The notes: a model not told the origin generated them from the sequence alone. 64,000 bases of DNA from Sphingobacterium thalpophilum (GCA_945868825.1 CAMBMM010000001.1:558001-622000), one strand, 5' to 3'; counted from the stretch's first letter, positions 10,453-20,331 are shown. Made by a program: numbers and translations.

Positions 10453-11988
10453 ATGAGTAAACAAACATCTTTCCAAGAAACGGGTCATCCAAAAGGACTG
10501 CGGGTTTTATTTGCCACCGAAATGTGGGAACGTTTTAGCTATTACGGCATGCGGGCCATTTTGGTTCTCTTTATGACCAAAGCCTTATTGTACGATAAAG
10601 CTCTGGCTTCTAACCTATACGGTAGCTACACCGGCTTAGTTTACCTCACTCCCTTGGTAGGTGGCTATATTGCCGACAGGTATTGGGGAAATCAACGCTC
10701 CATAATAACCGGTGGCTTGTTAATGGCTATAGGGCAATTTTTATTATTCTTTTGCGGCAGCACGTTCCAAAGTTCTCCAGGCTTATCTACCCTTTTATTT
10801 TTTGCTGGTTTGGGCGTATTAATTGCTGGAAATGGTTTTTTTAAACCCAACATTTCCTCTATGGTAGGTCAGCTCTACCCTGCCGGAGATCGTAGAATTG
10901 ATGCTGGCTATACTATTTTTTATATGGGAATTAATACCGGTGGCGCCTTAGGTCCATTGGTTTGTGGTTTATTTGGCGATACTGGAAACCCTGCAGATTT
11001 TCGCTGGGGCTTTTTAGCTGCAGGTATTGGCATGCTCTTGGGCGTTCTTATTTTTCAGTTGTATAAAGACAAATATGTAGTAGACCCAAGCGGCAAAACT
11101 CTAGGTCTTACACCCGAAAGTGCAAGCGGCAAAAAAGAACTCAAACCCACTCAAATTTTAGTTTACGCCGCTTTATTAGCTTTTTCATTGGCCGTAATTG
11201 GCATTTTATATATTGATGCCCGCTTATTTGGCATACTATCCTATTTATTAGTTCTTTCAGTGGTGGGTATTGGCTACATGATTATAGGCGATAAAACCCT
11301 AACACTAATTGAAAAAAAGCGAATAAGCGTTATTTTCATCGTTTCGTTTTTTGTGATTTTTTTCTGGAGTGCCTTCGAACAGGCCGGTGCTTCATTAACG
11401 TTTTTTGCAGAAGAACAAACCCAACGTGATTTGGGATTTCGTATCGTTCCAGCAAGTTTCTTCCAATCCTTAAACTCTATATTTGTAGTGAGTTTTGCAC
11501 CACTATTTGCTTGGGTTTGGATAAAATTAGGTGCTCGAAATGCCGAACCGGCATCACCCACTAAAATGGCTTTAGGTTTATTTTTCTTAGCCATTGGCTA
11601 CTTAATTATTGCCTATGGTGTAAAAGGTGTACAACCAGGTGTAAAAGTAAGCATGATGTGGCTAACCAGCATGTATGCTTTCCACACCTTTGGAGAGTTA
11701 TGCTTATCGCCCATCGGTTTATCGTTGGTAAACAAATTAGCACCTTTCCGTTTTGCATCGCTTTTAATGGCCGTTTGGTTTTTAGCCAATGCAGCTGCTA
11801 ATAAATTCGCAGGGGTATTAAGTGCCTTATATCCTGAAGCAGGCAAAGCCACTCCCAATTTCTTAGGCTACCAAATCACCGGTTTATATGAGTTTTTTAT
11901 GCTCTTTGTTGGCATGGCCGGTATAGCTTCGCTTATTTTATTTGGGGTAAGCAAGTACCTCCAAAAAATTATGAATAGCGGCCAATAA
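10453..11988 (+). CDS. Proton-coupled peptide transporter (POT/PTR family)
   Basis: An inner-membrane MFS importer of di- and tripeptides. The 511 residues show the POT signature EMWERFSYYGMRAIL in helix 1, whose ExxER motif couples proton and peptide binding. They also carry the family motif FYMGINTGGALGPLVCG and about 12-14 hydrophobic helices. It directly follows the DPP-IV gene, which matches its likely substrate supply. A strong terminator follows the stop codon, closing the operon that begins with the thiolase. Confidence 0.94.
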   Translation: MSKQTSFQETGHPKGLRVLFATEMWERFSYYGMRAILVLFMTKALLYDKALASNLYGSYTGLVYLTPLVGGYIADRYWGNQRSIITGGLLMAIGQFLLFFCGSTFQSSPGLSTLLFFAGLGVLIAGNGFFKPNISSMVGQLYPAGDRRIDAGYTIFYMGINTGGALGPLVCGLFGDTGNPADFRWGFLAAGIGMLLGVLIFQLYKDKYVVDPSGKTLGLTPESASGKKELKPTQILVYAALLAFSLAVIGILYIDARLFGILSYLLVLSVVGIGYMIIGDKTLTLIEKKRISVIFIVSFFVIFFWSAFEQAGASLTFFAEEQTQRDLGFRIVPASFFQSLNSIFVVSFAPLFAWVWIKLGARNAEPASPTKMALGLFFLAIGYLIIAYGVKGVQPGVKVSMMWLTSMYAFHTFGELCLSPIGLSLVNKLAPFRFASLLMAVWFLANAAANKFAGVLSALYPEAGKATPNFLGYQITGLYEFFMLFVGMAGIASLILFGVSKYLQKIMNSGQ

Positions 11989-12004
11989 AAAATTATGCCC
12001 TAAT

Positions 12005-12039
12005 AAAAAACCTCCCCAATATTCGGGGAGGTTTTTTTG
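12005..12039 (+). terminator. Rho-independent terminator after the POT gene
   Basis: The hairpin CCTCCCC/GGGGAGG with loop AATATTC is followed by seven T residues. The promoter of the next gene begins at the end of this T-run. Confidence 0.9.
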
Positions 12040-12054
12040 TTGGCTTATAAATCC

Positions 12055-12062
12055 TATTTTTG
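12055..12062 (+). promoter_or_regulatory. -7 box before the glycosyltransferase gene
   Basis: TATTTTTG matches TAnnTTTG. A TTTG/TTG at 12036-12042, inside the terminator T-run, may act as the -33 element, although the 12-15 base gap is short. The box contains the in-frame TTG at 12060, which therefore cannot be the start codon if this promoter is used. Confidence 0.6.
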
Positions 12063-12080
12063 AGCCCATATACATGCTCA

Positions 12081-12827
12081 GTGAAAACAGATAGCCTCGT
12101 ACTCATACCCACCTACAACGAAAAAGAAAACATCGAAAAAATAATTCGGAAAGTGTTTTCTTTGGCTATGCCTTTTCATGTGTTAATTATTGATGATGGC
12201 TCACCCGATGGAACTGCCGACATTGTTAAAAAACTCCAGAAAGAATTTCCCGAATCTTTATTTATAGAAGAACGCAAAGGCAAATTGGGTTTAGGAACAG
12301 CCTACATTCATGGCTTTAAGTGGGCTTTAAAACATGCCTACGACTTTATTTTTGAAATGGATGCCGACTTTTCACACAACCCCGAAGATTTGCTCCGCCT
12401 GCGTGAAGCTTGTTTAAACGGTGCCGATGTAGCCATTGGCTCCCGCTATATTAAAGGTGTAAACGTGGTAAATTGGCCGATGGGTAGAGTACTTATGTCG
12501 TATTTTGCCTCGGTATATGTGCGCATGATTACCGGCATTGCTATACAAGATGCCACTGCCGGTTTTAAATGCTACCGCAAAGAAGTATTACAAACCATTC
12601 AACTAAATAAAATAAAATTTGTGGGCTATGCTTTTCAAATTGAAATGAAATTTACAGCCATAAAACACGGTTTTAATGTGGTAGAAATTCCCATCATTTT
12701 TACCGACCGCACCGAAGGCACCTCTAAAATGAGCCCACGCATTTTCCGCGAAGCCTTTTTAGGTGTTATCCAACTAAAAATAGGTTCTTGGTTTCGCCGC
12801 TACAAAAAACTGAGCACGAATTCGTAA
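12081..12827 (+). CDS. Polyprenol-phosphate mannosyltransferase-like GT2 (Dpm1-like)
   Basis: A GT2 glycosyltransferase that in its family moves mannose (or glucose) from a nucleotide sugar to a polyprenyl phosphate at the membrane. Visible motifs are LIPTYNE near the N-terminus, LIIDDGSPDGTA, the metal-binding EMDADFSHNP and DATAGFKCYRKEVL. It lacks the C-terminal membrane helices of longer relatives. I place the start at GTG 12081, giving VKTDSLVLIPTYNE as in the family; the frame is open back to a TTG at 12060, but that lies inside the promoter box. ruvB starts 9 bases after its stop, so the two look co-transcribed. Confidence 0.85.
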   Translation: MKTDSLVLIPTYNEKENIEKIIRKVFSLAMPFHVLIIDDGSPDGTADIVKKLQKEFPESLFIEERKGKLGLGTAYIHGFKWALKHAYDFIFEMDADFSHNPEDLLRLREACLNGADVAIGSRYIKGVNVVNWPMGRVLMSYFASVYVRMITGIAIQDATAGFKCYRKEVLQTIQLNKIKFVGYAFQIEMKFTAIKHGFNVVEIPIIFTDRTEGTSKMSPRIFREAFLGVIQLKIGSWFRRYKKLSTNS

Positions 12828-12836
12828 ATTAGTGCC

Positions 12837-13862
12837 ATGCTTAACGAGAACCTCGACCCGAATGCCGAAAATTTAAATCCCTTAGAGCGTGATATAGAGA
12901 AAGTATTGCGTCCGCAGGCTTTTGAAGATTTTACCGGACAGCATAAATTGCTCGAGAACTTGCGCATTTTTGTGCAAGCCGCTAAGCAACGCCAAGAAGC
13001 GCTAGACCATGTGCTTTTACACGGCCCTCCAGGATTGGGTAAAACCACGCTTTCGCACATTATTGCGAACGAAATGGGCGTAGGCATAAAAATTACCTCC
13101 GGCCCGGTATTGGATAAACCAGGAGATTTAGCCGGCTTATTAACCAATTTAGAAGAAGGCGATATTTTATTTATTGACGAAATACACCGATTAAGCCCCG
13201 TGGTAGAAGAGTATTTATACTCGGCCATGGAAGATTTTAAAATTGATATCATGCTAGAAACGGGCCCCAATGCCCGTTCGGTACAAATTTCGTTGAATCC
13301 ATTTACTTTAGTGGGTGCCACTACCCGCTCGGGCTTATTAACCGCTCCTTTACGAGCCCGTTTTGGTATCAATTCCCGGTTAGAATATTACGATGCCAAG
13401 CTCTTAACCACCATTGTATTGCGTTCGGCCGATATTTTAAAAACCCCTATTAGCGACGAAGGGGCTTATGAAATTGCCCGCCGTAGCCGGGGTACGCCTC
13501 GTATTGCCAATGCACTTTTACGCCGTACCCGCGATTTTGCGCAAATTAAAGGTAGCGGAACCATTGATACCGATATTGCCCAATACGCCCTAAATGCCTT
13601 GAATGTAGATATGCATGGCCTCGATGAAATGGATAACAAGATTTTATTGACCATTATTGATAAGTTTAAAGGGGGCCCAGTGGGCTTAAAAACTATTGCT
13701 ACTGCCGTTGGTGAAGATGAAGGTACCATTGAGGAAGTTTATGAGCCTTTCTTAATTCAAGAAGGCTATATCATGCGAACCGCACGTGGCCGCGAATGTA
13801 CAGAATTGGCCTACAAACATGTAGATAGAACCAAACCCGGAGCAACGGGTTCTTTGTTTTAA
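12837..13862 (+). CDS. ruvB: Holliday junction helicase subunit RuvB
   Basis: RuvB is the hexameric AAA+ motor that drives branch migration with RuvA. The 341 residues are the family length. Walker A is [11 protein letters not shown], Walker B is [11 protein letters not shown], sensor 1 lies in LVGATTRSG and the C-terminal winged helix ends the protein ([15 protein letters not shown]-like region). It follows the glycosyltransferase gene by 9 bases and precedes queG by 5, so all three probably share one transcript. ruvA and ruvC are not in the window. Confidence 0.97.
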   Translation: MLNENLDPNAENLNPLERDIEKVLRPQAFEDFTGQHKLLENLRIFVQAAKQRQEALDHVLLHGPPGLGKTTLSHIIANEMGVGIKITSGPVLDKPGDLAGLLTNLEEGDILFIDEIHRLSPVVEEYLYSAMEDFKIDIMLETGPNARSVQISLNPFTLVGATTRSGLLTAPLRARFGINSRLEYYDAKLLTTIVLRSADILKTPISDEGAYEIARRSRGTPRIANALLRRTRDFAQIKGSGTIDTDIAQYALNALNVDMHGLDEMDNKILLTIIDKFKGGPVGLKTIATAVGEDEGTIEEVYEPFLIQEGYIMRTARGRECTELAYKHVDRTKPGATGSLF

Positions 13863-13867
13863 TTGCT

Positions 13868-14800
13868 GTGGCGCTACCGCTAGAAAAATACAGCCAATTC
13901 ATTAAAGCTGAAGCGCAACGCTTGGGCTTTTTGTTTTGTGGCATTTCACCAGCTGGTTTTTTAGAAGAAGAAGCTTCCCTACTAGAAAAATGGCTAAAAA
14001 ATAGCTATCAAGGCGAAATGAGTTATATGGAAAATCATTTCGATAAACGCTTAGATCCTCGTTTATTGGTGGACGACGCCAAATCGGTGATTAGTTTGGG
14101 TTTAAACTATTATTCGGAGGCCCAACAAAGCGACCCTGAAGCGCCTAAAATCTCCATGTATGCTTATGGCGAAGACTACCACTCGGTAATTAAAGTAAAA
14201 CTTAAAAGTTTATTAAATCGAATTCAGGAAGAAATTGGGAACGTACATGGCCGAGCCTTTGTAGATTCGGCGCCGGTATTAGATAAAGCCTGGGCCAAAA
14301 AAGCAGGCCTAGGTTGGGTGGGAAAACATAGCAACCTCATTAATCAACAACATGGTTCGTATTTCTTTTTAGCAGAATTAATTGTTGATGCCGAACTAGT
14401 TTACGATATAGCACCCCAAGCCGACCATTGCGGCACCTGCACCCGTTGCATAGATGCTTGCCCAACAGAAGCCATTATAGCGCCCTATGTGGTTGATGGC
14501 AGCAAATGCATTTCGTACCTCACCATTGAACTCAAAAATGAAATTCCTAACGAATTTGCGGGTAAATTAGATAATTGGGCTTTTGGCTGCGATGTATGCC
14601 AACAGGTTTGCCCTTGGAATAAATTTTCCACACCACACCAAGAAGCTGCCTTAATGCCTTCTGCCGAATTGCTTGACCTTCCCAAAAAGGAATGGGAAGA
14701 AATTACCGATGAGGTATTTGAAAAACTGTTTTCTAAATCGGCGGTCAAACGCACCAAATTGGCAGGCTTAAAGCGGAATATTGCTTTCCTAAAACCCTAA
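13868..14800 (+). CDS. queG: Epoxyqueuosine reductase QueG
   Basis: QueG carries out the last step of queuosine synthesis, reducing epoxyqueuosine to queuosine in tRNA with cobalamin and two [4Fe-4S] clusters. The 310 residues show an N-terminal cobalamin-binding domain ([30 protein letters not shown]) and two cluster motifs, [12 protein letters not shown] and [12 protein letters not shown]. The start is GTG at 13868, five bases after the ruvB stop. It ends one base before the stop of the convergent exonuclease gene. It is slightly shorter than the E. coli enzyme, which has an extra C-terminal repeat domain. Confidence 0.95.
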   Translation: MALPLEKYSQFIKAEAQRLGFLFCGISPAGFLEEEASLLEKWLKNSYQGEMSYMENHFDKRLDPRLLVDDAKSVISLGLNYYSEAQQSDPEAPKISMYAYGEDYHSVIKVKLKSLLNRIQEEIGNVHGRAFVDSAPVLDKAWAKKAGLGWVGKHSNLINQQHGSYFFLAELIVDAELVYDIAPQADHCGTCTRCIDACPTEAIIAPYVVDGSKCISYLTIELKNEIPNEFAGKLDNWAFGCDVCQQVCPWNKFSTPHQEAALMPSAELLDLPKKEWEEITDEVFEKLFSKSAVKRTKLAGLKRNIAFLKP

Positions 14801-14801
14801 A

Positions 14802-15722
14802 CTACTTTCCAAATTTATCTTTCAACTGATTTAGTAAATCCGAATCAATTGGTTTTTCCTGCTCAAAGCTTAGGCTGGCTTGCTGAGGAGCCGCTGGGGC
14901 TGCTTTTACGGGCTCTTTTTGGGCATGCATGCGGTCCCAAATTTTGGTGAGTTTACGTTTAGTATCTAAAGGAAAATCGCCTTGTTGCATCCAGGAATAA
15001 TAACTTGGCTCGGCTTTTAGCACCTCTTCGCAGGTACGGCCTTTGTGTTTTCCGAAATTAAAGAGCTCAACTCCTTTATCGTTATATACCATACGGGCAC
15101 CAAAATCAACCGGTTTGTTTAGGTTGGTAAACTTGTGTAAGGCTTCGACATCATTTTGTACGGGTACGCTTTTTTGGCCTTTTTTATCTTCCCACTCTTT
15201 GTTTTCGTAGCGATCTAATTGCGCCAAAAGCACTTCGTAGGTAGCTTTAATATCAGCCTCGGCCGAGTGTGCATTGATGATATCTTTATCGCAATAAAAT
15301 TTATAGGCTGCACGTAGGGTACGTTGTTCCATTTGATGGAATATATTCTGCACGTCTACAAAAAAGCGGTTATCCACATCAAAATCTACACCGGCACGTA
15401 AAAATTCTTCTACCAACATCGGGATATCAAAACGGTTAGAATTGTAGCCTGCCAAATCGCAATCGTCTAAAAAACGAGCCAATTCTTCACCTACTTGTTT
15501 AAAAGTGGGTTCATTAGCAATATCGGCATCGTAAATACCGTGTACCAAAGAAGCCTCTAGTGGAATGGGCACTTGCGGATTGATGCGCAAGGTTTTAATT
15601 TCTTCAGAACCATTGGGCATGGCTTTTAAAATAGATATTTCTACAATACGATCGGAAGCGACATTAACACCGGTGCTTTCTAAATCGAAAAAGGCTAAGG
15701 GTCGTTTTAAATTTAATTTCAT
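14802..15722 (-). CDS. DnaQ-like 3'-5' exonuclease (ExoX-like)
   Basis: A DEDDh-type exonuclease of 306 residues. The first metal ligands are in FFDLESTG (residues 11-18), the second Asp lies in GYNSNRFDIPML and the general-base His region is HSAEADIKATYEVL. A C-terminal segment, FGKHKGRTCEEVLKAEPSYYSWM, matches the short domain seen after the nuclease in exodeoxyribonuclease X and related proteins. It may proofread or process DNA in repair; its position downstream of mutS and the small membrane protein fits repair (inference). A true replicative epsilon subunit is less likely given the C-terminal domain. Confidence 0.82.
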   Translation of the reverse strand: MKLNLKRPLAFFDLESTGVNVASDRIVEISILKAMPNGSEEIKTLRINPQVPIPLEASLVHGIYDADIANEPTFKQVGEELARFLDDCDLAGYNSNRFDIPMLVEEFLRAGVDFDVDNRFFVDVQNIFHQMEQRTLRAAYKFYCDKDIINAHSAEADIKATYEVLLAQLDRYENKEWEDKKGQKSVPVQNDVEALHKFTNLNKPVDFGARMVYNDKGVELFNFGKHKGRTCEEVLKAEPSYYSWMQQGDFPLDTKRKLTKIWDRMHAQKEPVKAAPAAPQQASLSFEQEKPIDSDLLNQLKDKFGK

Positions 15723-15731
15723 AAAATTGGT

Positions 15732-15851
15732 TTAACTGAAAATAAGGATACCCAGCAAAATGCCTAGCACCATTAAAAGGTACATCAAAATTTCGGTACT
15801 AGCGAATTGTTTATAACGGGTCCAAAAGGAAAAATCTTGCTTGGGTTTCAT
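15732..15851 (-). CDS. 39-residue single-helix membrane protein after mutS
   Basis: A short frame not recognised as any family. ATG at 15851 lies 6 bases past the mutS stop, and its TAA ends 9 bases before the exonuclease start, so it exactly fills the gap between two co-oriented genes. The product starts with a polar, basic part (MKPKQDFSFWTRYKQFAS), then one hydrophobic helix of about 18 residues ending in IFS, the pattern of a small inner-membrane protein with a cytoplasmic N-terminus. Function unknown. Support comes from placement, codon pattern and a sensible membrane topology, not from recognised homology. Confidence 0.62.
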   Translation of the reverse strand: MKPKQDFSFWTRYKQFASTEILMYLLMVLGILLGILIFS

Positions 15852-15857
15852 CTTTTG

Positions 15858-18467
15858 TTAGTTTTTAAGTAATCGTTGAATTTCATCGAGCTTCATTAAA
15901 GCTTCAACCGGCGTAAGGGTATTTACATCGAGGTTATTCAACATGTCGCGAATTTTCTCCAAAACCGGATCGTCAATGCCAAACATTTGAAGCTGATAGG
16001 CCTGAGCCTGCACTTTTTTAATGCTGTCTTTTATGTGTTCGCCACCGGTACGTTCTTGTTCTAGGCGTTTTAAAATTTCATTGGCTCGGGCAATCAGTTT
16101 TGGTGGCATACCGGCCATTTTAGCCACATGAATACCAAAACTATGTTCGCTGCCTCCGGGTACCAATTTGCGTAAGAAAATGACTTTATTACCCACTTCT
16201 TTTACCGAAACATTAAAGTTTTTAATTCGGCTGAAGGAGTTGGTTAATTCGTTTAGCTCGTGGTAATGTGTGGCAAAAAGTGTTTTAGCTTGTGCGGTGG
16301 GATGGTTGTGCAAAAATTCGGCAATGGCCCAAGCAATAGAAATACCATCGTAAGTACTGGTTCCACGACCAATTTCATCCAATAAAATTAAACTGCGTTC
16401 CGATAAATTGTTCAGAATACTAGCCGTTTCGTTCATTTCCACCATAAAGGTCGATTCGCCCGAAGATAAATTATCGGAAGCGCCTACCCTAGTAAATATT
16501 TTATCAACCAAGCCAATGTGGGCTTCTTTTGCTGGCACAAAACTGCCCATTTGTGCCATCAGTACAATTAAACCCGTTTGGCGTAGTAAAGCCGATTTAC
16601 CAGCCATATTGGGACCCGTAATAATCATCATTTGCTGGCTTTCGCTATCTAAGTATACATCGTTGGTAATGTACACCTCACCCGTGGGTAAGTTTTGCTC
16701 AATTACCGGATGTCGGCCACCCTTTATGTCGAGTACAAAACCTTCATTAATTTCGGGTTTTACGTACTGATGTTTGATGGCGATATGGGCAAAATTGAGC
16801 AATACATCTAACTGAGCCACTAAGTGCGCATTCAATTGTATAGGTTTAATGTATTCGCTCAGGCTGAATACCAATTCGGCAAATAATCGAATCTCCAGAG
16901 TATTAATTTTTTCTTCAGCTCCTAAAATTTGCTCTTCGTATTCTTTCAGTTCGGGCGTAATGTACCGTTCGGCGTTTACCAAGGTTTGTTTACGCAACCA
17001 ATCGGCCGGCACCTTATCTTTATGGGTATGGGTAACTTCTAAATAGTAGCCAAATACATTATTAAAAGCAATTTTAAGCGATGGTATGCCCGTAGCTTCT
17101 GCTTCTCTTTTTTGCAATTCTAATAAGTAACCCTTGCCACCAAAAGCTATTTTGCGCAAACGATCTAGTTCGGGGTCAATACCTTCAGTAATTACACCGC
17201 CTTTAATTACCAATACCGGAGGGTCGGGCTGTAATTCTCGTTCTAAACGCTCTTGAATGAGCGTACAAGGATTCAATTGCTCGGCTAATACCTGTAAAGC
17301 CGTATTATCTGAATGGCTACAATACTCTTTTAACTTGCTTATAGCACCCAAAGCACGTTTTAGTTGCACTACCTCTCTGGGGTTGGCTTTCAGGAGGCCG
17401 ATTTTAGAAATTAAGCGCTCTACATCGCCAATAAGTTTCAATTCGGTAGCCAATAGCTCCCTTAACTCATCTTGGACAATAAAATAATCCACAATGGCCA
17501 ATCGGTCCTCAATAGGCTTCCGGTCTTTCAGTGGCATAATCATCCAACGGCGAAGCATACGGGCACCCATGGGCGAAAGAGTATGATCTAAAATATCGAC
17601 CAAAGTAATGGCATTTTCGTTGGCCGAACCTACCAATTCTAAATTGCGAATGGTAAAACGATCGAGCCACATGTAGCGCTCTTCTTCTATTCGGGCCATT
17701 CCCGAAATATGCTGCAAATTGCGGTGTTCTGTTTCGTTGAGGTAATGTAAAGCTACCCCTGCCGCTATGCTAGCTAAACCCATTTTTTCAATGCCAAACC
17801 CTTTTAAAGAGTTTACTTCAAAATGTTTGAATAGGATTTCGTTGGTATAATCTGTTGTATAGGGCCAATCTTCGAGACTATAGGTATAAAAACGGTCGCC
17901 AAAAGTATCTACAAAATCTCGATGAAAGCGTTTGGGGAAAATGACCTCACTAGGCTTAAAGCTTTGTAGCAATTTATCAAGATAGTCGGCGTTGCCTTGA
18001 GCTACTAAAAATTCGCCGGTAGAAATATCTAAAAAAGTAACACCAAATTGATTTTTATCTGCATAAACTGAAGCCAAATAATTATTTGATTTCTGGTTAA
18101 GGATAGTATCGTTAGTTGCCACTCCGGGAGTTACCAATTCGGTTACCCCACGTTTTACAATGGTTTTAACGGTTTTAGGATCTTCTAATTGATCGCAAAT
18201 GGCAACTCTTTGCCCGGCACGAACTAATTTAGGCAAATAGGTATCTAAAGAATGGTGCGGAAATCCGGCCAATTCAATGTGCGAAGCAGAGCCATTGGCC
18301 CTACGGGTAAGCACAATGTCCAAAATTTGGGAGGCTTTAATGGCATCTTGGCCAAAGGTTTCGTAAAAATCGCCCACCCTAAATAACAATAGCGCACCAG
18401 GGTATTTCGCCTTGATGGTATTGTATTGTTGCATTAAAGGGGTTTCTTTTCCGGTATTCTTTGCCAA
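15858..18467 (-). CDS. mutS: DNA mismatch repair protein MutS
   Basis: MutS recognises mismatches and small loops and starts repair with MutL. At 869 residues it has all domains: the N-terminal mismatch-binding domain with the Phe-x-Glu motif in [10 protein letters not shown], connector, lever and clamp, and the ATPase with Walker [16 protein letters not shown] and Walker [15 protein letters not shown], then a helix-turn-helix tail. The start is TTG at 18467, giving [16 protein letters not shown], which agrees with related MutS proteins starting MAK..KETPLM; the only in-frame ATG is 11 codons later. A TATATTTTG run overlaps the start and may be a variant promoter box. Confidence 0.97.
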   Translation of the reverse strand: MAKNTGKETPLMQQYNTIKAKYPGALLLFRVGDFYETFGQDAIKASQILDIVLTRRANGSASHIELAGFPHHSLDTYLPKLVRAGQRVAICDQLEDPKTVKTIVKRGVTELVTPGVATNDTILNQKSNNYLASVYADKNQFGVTFLDISTGEFLVAQGNADYLDKLLQSFKPSEVIFPKRFHRDFVDTFGDRFYTYSLEDWPYTTDYTNEILFKHFEVNSLKGFGIEKMGLASIAAGVALHYLNETEHRNLQHISGMARIEEERYMWLDRFTIRNLELVGSANENAITLVDILDHTLSPMGARMLRRWMIMPLKDRKPIEDRLAIVDYFIVQDELRELLATELKLIGDVERLISKIGLLKANPREVVQLKRALGAISKLKEYCSHSDNTALQVLAEQLNPCTLIQERLERELQPDPPVLVIKGGVITEGIDPELDRLRKIAFGGKGYLLELQKREAEATGIPSLKIAFNNVFGYYLEVTHTHKDKVPADWLRKQTLVNAERYITPELKEYEEQILGAEEKINTLEIRLFAELVFSLSEYIKPIQLNAHLVAQLDVLLNFAHIAIKHQYVKPEINEGFVLDIKGGRHPVIEQNLPTGEVYITNDVYLDSESQQMMIITGPNMAGKSALLRQTGLIVLMAQMGSFVPAKEAHIGLVDKIFTRVGASDNLSSGESTFMVEMNETASILNNLSERSLILLDEIGRGTSTYDGISIAWAIAEFLHNHPTAQAKTLFATHYHELNELTNSFSRIKNFNVSVKEVGNKVIFLRKLVPGGSEHSFGIHVAKMAGMPPKLIARANEILKRLEQERTGGEHIKDSIKKVQAQAYQLQMFGIDDPVLEKIRDMLNNLDVNTLTPVEALMKLDEIQRLLKN

Positions 18468-18533
18468 AATATAGGGTATTGAATGAGTGTAAAAATAAGA
18501 ATTTAGGGGCTTCTTGGGTGTAGTGTTGAAAAA

Positions 18534-19562
18534 TTAAGCCCGTACCGAAAATACATAACGAGTTTCGTGGATATAGATTTCACCAGGGCGAAGAAGAGTA
18601 TTCGGAAAATGGGCATGATTTACCGCATCGGGATGTACTTGGTCTTCTAAACAAAAGGCAGTAAATGGGCCATAATCTAGCCCGTTTTTACCTTTCATAG
18701 GAGTCAAATGTTTCGCCGTATAAAACTGAATGGAAGGTTGATTGGTAAAGAGTTCCATACAAATGCCGCTTTGGGGAGCAAAAACCGTGGCTGCTGCTTT
18801 TTGATTAACTGAATTTAATACAAAAGTTTGATCATAACCCATAATAGTATCCCAATCAGCCGCAATAGCTTTTGGCTTGGTAAAATCATGAGCAGTGCCT
18901 TCTACTGACTTTAATTCACCAGTTGTCACAAAATCGGCATCTTGTATTAATATGTGATTTGCTGCAATTTGTAACTCATGCTCCCCAATATGACCCGTTT
19001 CCTCTAAATTAAAATAACCATGATGCGTTAAGTTAATGGGCGTAACTTGGTCGGTTTGGGCAGTCATAGCGATGGACAATGCATTCGTTTCAGCTAATTT
19101 GAAACTCAATTGAACATGTACATTTCCAGGAAAACCTTCTTCCCCATTTTTGCTGTGGTAGTGCAAGATTACTTCCTCATTTGTACTAGCCATTACTTGC
19201 CACACTTTTTTGTCAAAACCTGTAATACCACCATGCAATTGATGCTTTCCAGCGTTGGTACTCAGTTGGTAAGTTTTCCCGTCTACAGCAAATTTTCCTT
19301 GAGCAATCCGATTCGCATAACGTCCAATAATTGCTCCGAAATACGGATAGTTTTCTAAGTATTCTTCTGACCAATACTTCTGAATATGTTCAAAACCCAA
19401 TACTACATCAACCGCTTTACCCACTTTATTCGGCACGATGATAGATTGTATAATTCCGCCATAATTACTCAAGATTACATGCATACCCTTTTCATTGGAA
19501 AGCGTAAAGCAAAAAACATCGGCACCTTGATGCTGACAAACGAGTTTGGAGGTTAATTTCAT
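18534..19562 (-). CDS. galM: Aldose 1-epimerase (galactose mutarotase)
   Basis: GalM interconverts the alpha and beta anomers of galactose and other aldoses. The 342-residue length is normal. Visible family elements are the N-terminal NYGGIIQSI, YFGAIIGRYANRIAQG, the catalytic-acid His region in LTHHGYFNLEETG and the catalytic-base Glu in FCLEDQVHPDA. No signal peptide is seen, so a cytoplasmic location is likely. It is separated from mutS by 66 bases and stands alone, with no galactose-pathway genes beside it, so its sugar cannot be told from context. Confidence 0.93.
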   Translation of the reverse strand: MKLTSKLVCQHQGADVFCFTLSNEKGMHVILSNYGGIIQSIIVPNKVGKAVDVVLGFEHIQKYWSEEYLENYPYFGAIIGRYANRIAQGKFAVDGKTYQLSTNAGKHQLHGGITGFDKKVWQVMASTNEEVILHYHSKNGEEGFPGNVHVQLSFKLAETNALSIAMTAQTDQVTPINLTHHGYFNLEETGHIGEHELQIAANHILIQDADFVTTGELKSVEGTAHDFTKPKAIAADWDTIMGYDQTFVLNSVNQKAAATVFAPQSGICMELFTNQPSIQFYTAKHLTPMKGKNGLDYGPFTAFCLEDQVHPDAVNHAHFPNTLLRPGEIYIHETRYVFSVRA

Positions 19563-19642
19563 AGCGTTAGTGCACTAAAACTAAAGAAAAATTAGGCTTA
19601 AACCTATTCTAAACAATTTTTATGGGTTTGGCTAAATCTAGC

Positions 19643-19650
19643 TACTTTTG
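19643..19650 (+). promoter_or_regulatory. -7 box of the SPOUT methyltransferase gene
   Basis: TACTTTTG, an exact TAnnTTTG, ends 3 bases before the ATG. Transcription starting 4-7 bases past the box would give a leaderless message. No clear TTG lies at the -33 distance. Confidence 0.6.
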
Positions 19651-19653
19651 CAC

Positions 19654-20187
19654 ATGGCCAAATTAAAACTAGAAGAGCTAAACCGAGTCAGTGTAGCAGA
19701 CTTTAAAAATCAAAAAAAACTACCTATTGTTTTGATATTAGATGAAGTACGCAGCTTGCACAATGTGGGTTCCATTTTTAGAACTGCGGATGGTTTTGCT
19801 GTGGAAGCAATGGTATTATGCGGCATAACGGCTCAGCCTCCCCACCGAGAAATAGAAAAAACGGCACTTGGTGCTACACAATCGGTAGATTGGTCGTATT
19901 TTCCAAGTACAGTGGCAGCCGTAGTCGAGTTAAAAGCAAAAGGTTACACCGTTTTAGCATTAGAACAAGCTAGCGAAAGTATCATGCTTACCGATTTTAC
20001 TCCATCAGCAGATACAAAATATGCCATCATTTTAGGCAACGAAGTAAATGGTGTAAATGATGAGGTGATGAAATTGATGGATGGCTGTCTCGAAATACCA
20101 CAATTCGGCACCAAACACTCTTTTAATGTGGTCGTATCTGCAGGTATTGTACTTTGGGACTTTTTTGCTAAATGGCACAAAAAATAG
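19654..20187 (+). CDS. TrmH/SpoU-family RNA 2'-O-methyltransferase
   Basis: A SPOUT-fold enzyme that uses S-adenosylmethionine to methylate a ribose 2'-OH in rRNA or tRNA. The 177 residues contain the three SpoU motifs: LDEVRSLHNVGSIFRTADG, AIILGNEVNGVND and EIPQFGTKHSFNVVVSAGIV, the last forming the knot and cofactor pocket. There is no separate RNA-binding N-terminal domain such as RlmB has, so the target is unknown. I choose ATG 19654; the in-frame TTG at 19648 is part of the -7 box. The SRP RNA gene follows on the same strand. Confidence 0.9.
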   Translation: MAKLKLEELNRVSVADFKNQKKLPIVLILDEVRSLHNVGSIFRTADGFAVEAMVLCGITAQPPHREIEKTALGATQSVDWSYFPSTVAAVVELKAKGYTVLALEQASESIMLTDFTPSADTKYAIILGNEVNGVNDEVMKLMDGCLEIPQFGTKHSFNVVVSAGIVLWDFFAKWHKK

Positions 20188-20199
20188 GCAAGTTCACTG

Positions 20200-20230
20200 T
20201 TGTCAAATCCCTAAAATTTTCCCACTTTTG
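20200..20230 (+). promoter_or_regulatory. Promoter of the SRP RNA
   Basis: TTG (20200-20202), 20 bases, then CACTTTTG (20223-20230). It differs from TAnnTTTG only in the first base. It predicts transcription from about 20235, exactly where the RNA's closing stem begins. Confidence 0.75.
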
Positions 20231-20234
20231 TCGC

Positions 20235-20331
20235 GGGCAAGTCTTTTACGACCAGCTCCCTTTGAACTCCCCCAGGGTGGGAACACAGCAAGGGTAGAAG
20301 GTTGTAGCGGTGCGATAAAAGGTGCTTGCCC
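20235..20331 (+). ncRNA. ffs: Signal recognition particle RNA (small bacterial type, 4.5S-like)
   Basis: A 97-nt RNA whose ends pair as GGGCAAG/CTTGCCC. The middle holds the conserved SRP domain IV signature: CCAGG, then a GGAA tetraloop (GGTGGGAACAC), then AGCAAGGGTAG, matching the pattern CAGG-GGAA-AGCA-AGG of E. coli 4.5S RNA, where Ffh binds the asymmetric loop. A promoter with ideal spacing ends 4 bases before it, and a T-rich run follows its 3' end. It contains no plausible gene. It is part of the co-translational targeting pathway; ffh and ftsY are not in this window. Confidence 0.93.

Noticed and set aside
12060-12080. TTG at 12060 as the start of the glycosyltransferase
   Set aside because: It is inside the -7 promoter box TATTTTTG, and GTG 12081 gives the usual N-terminus of the family.
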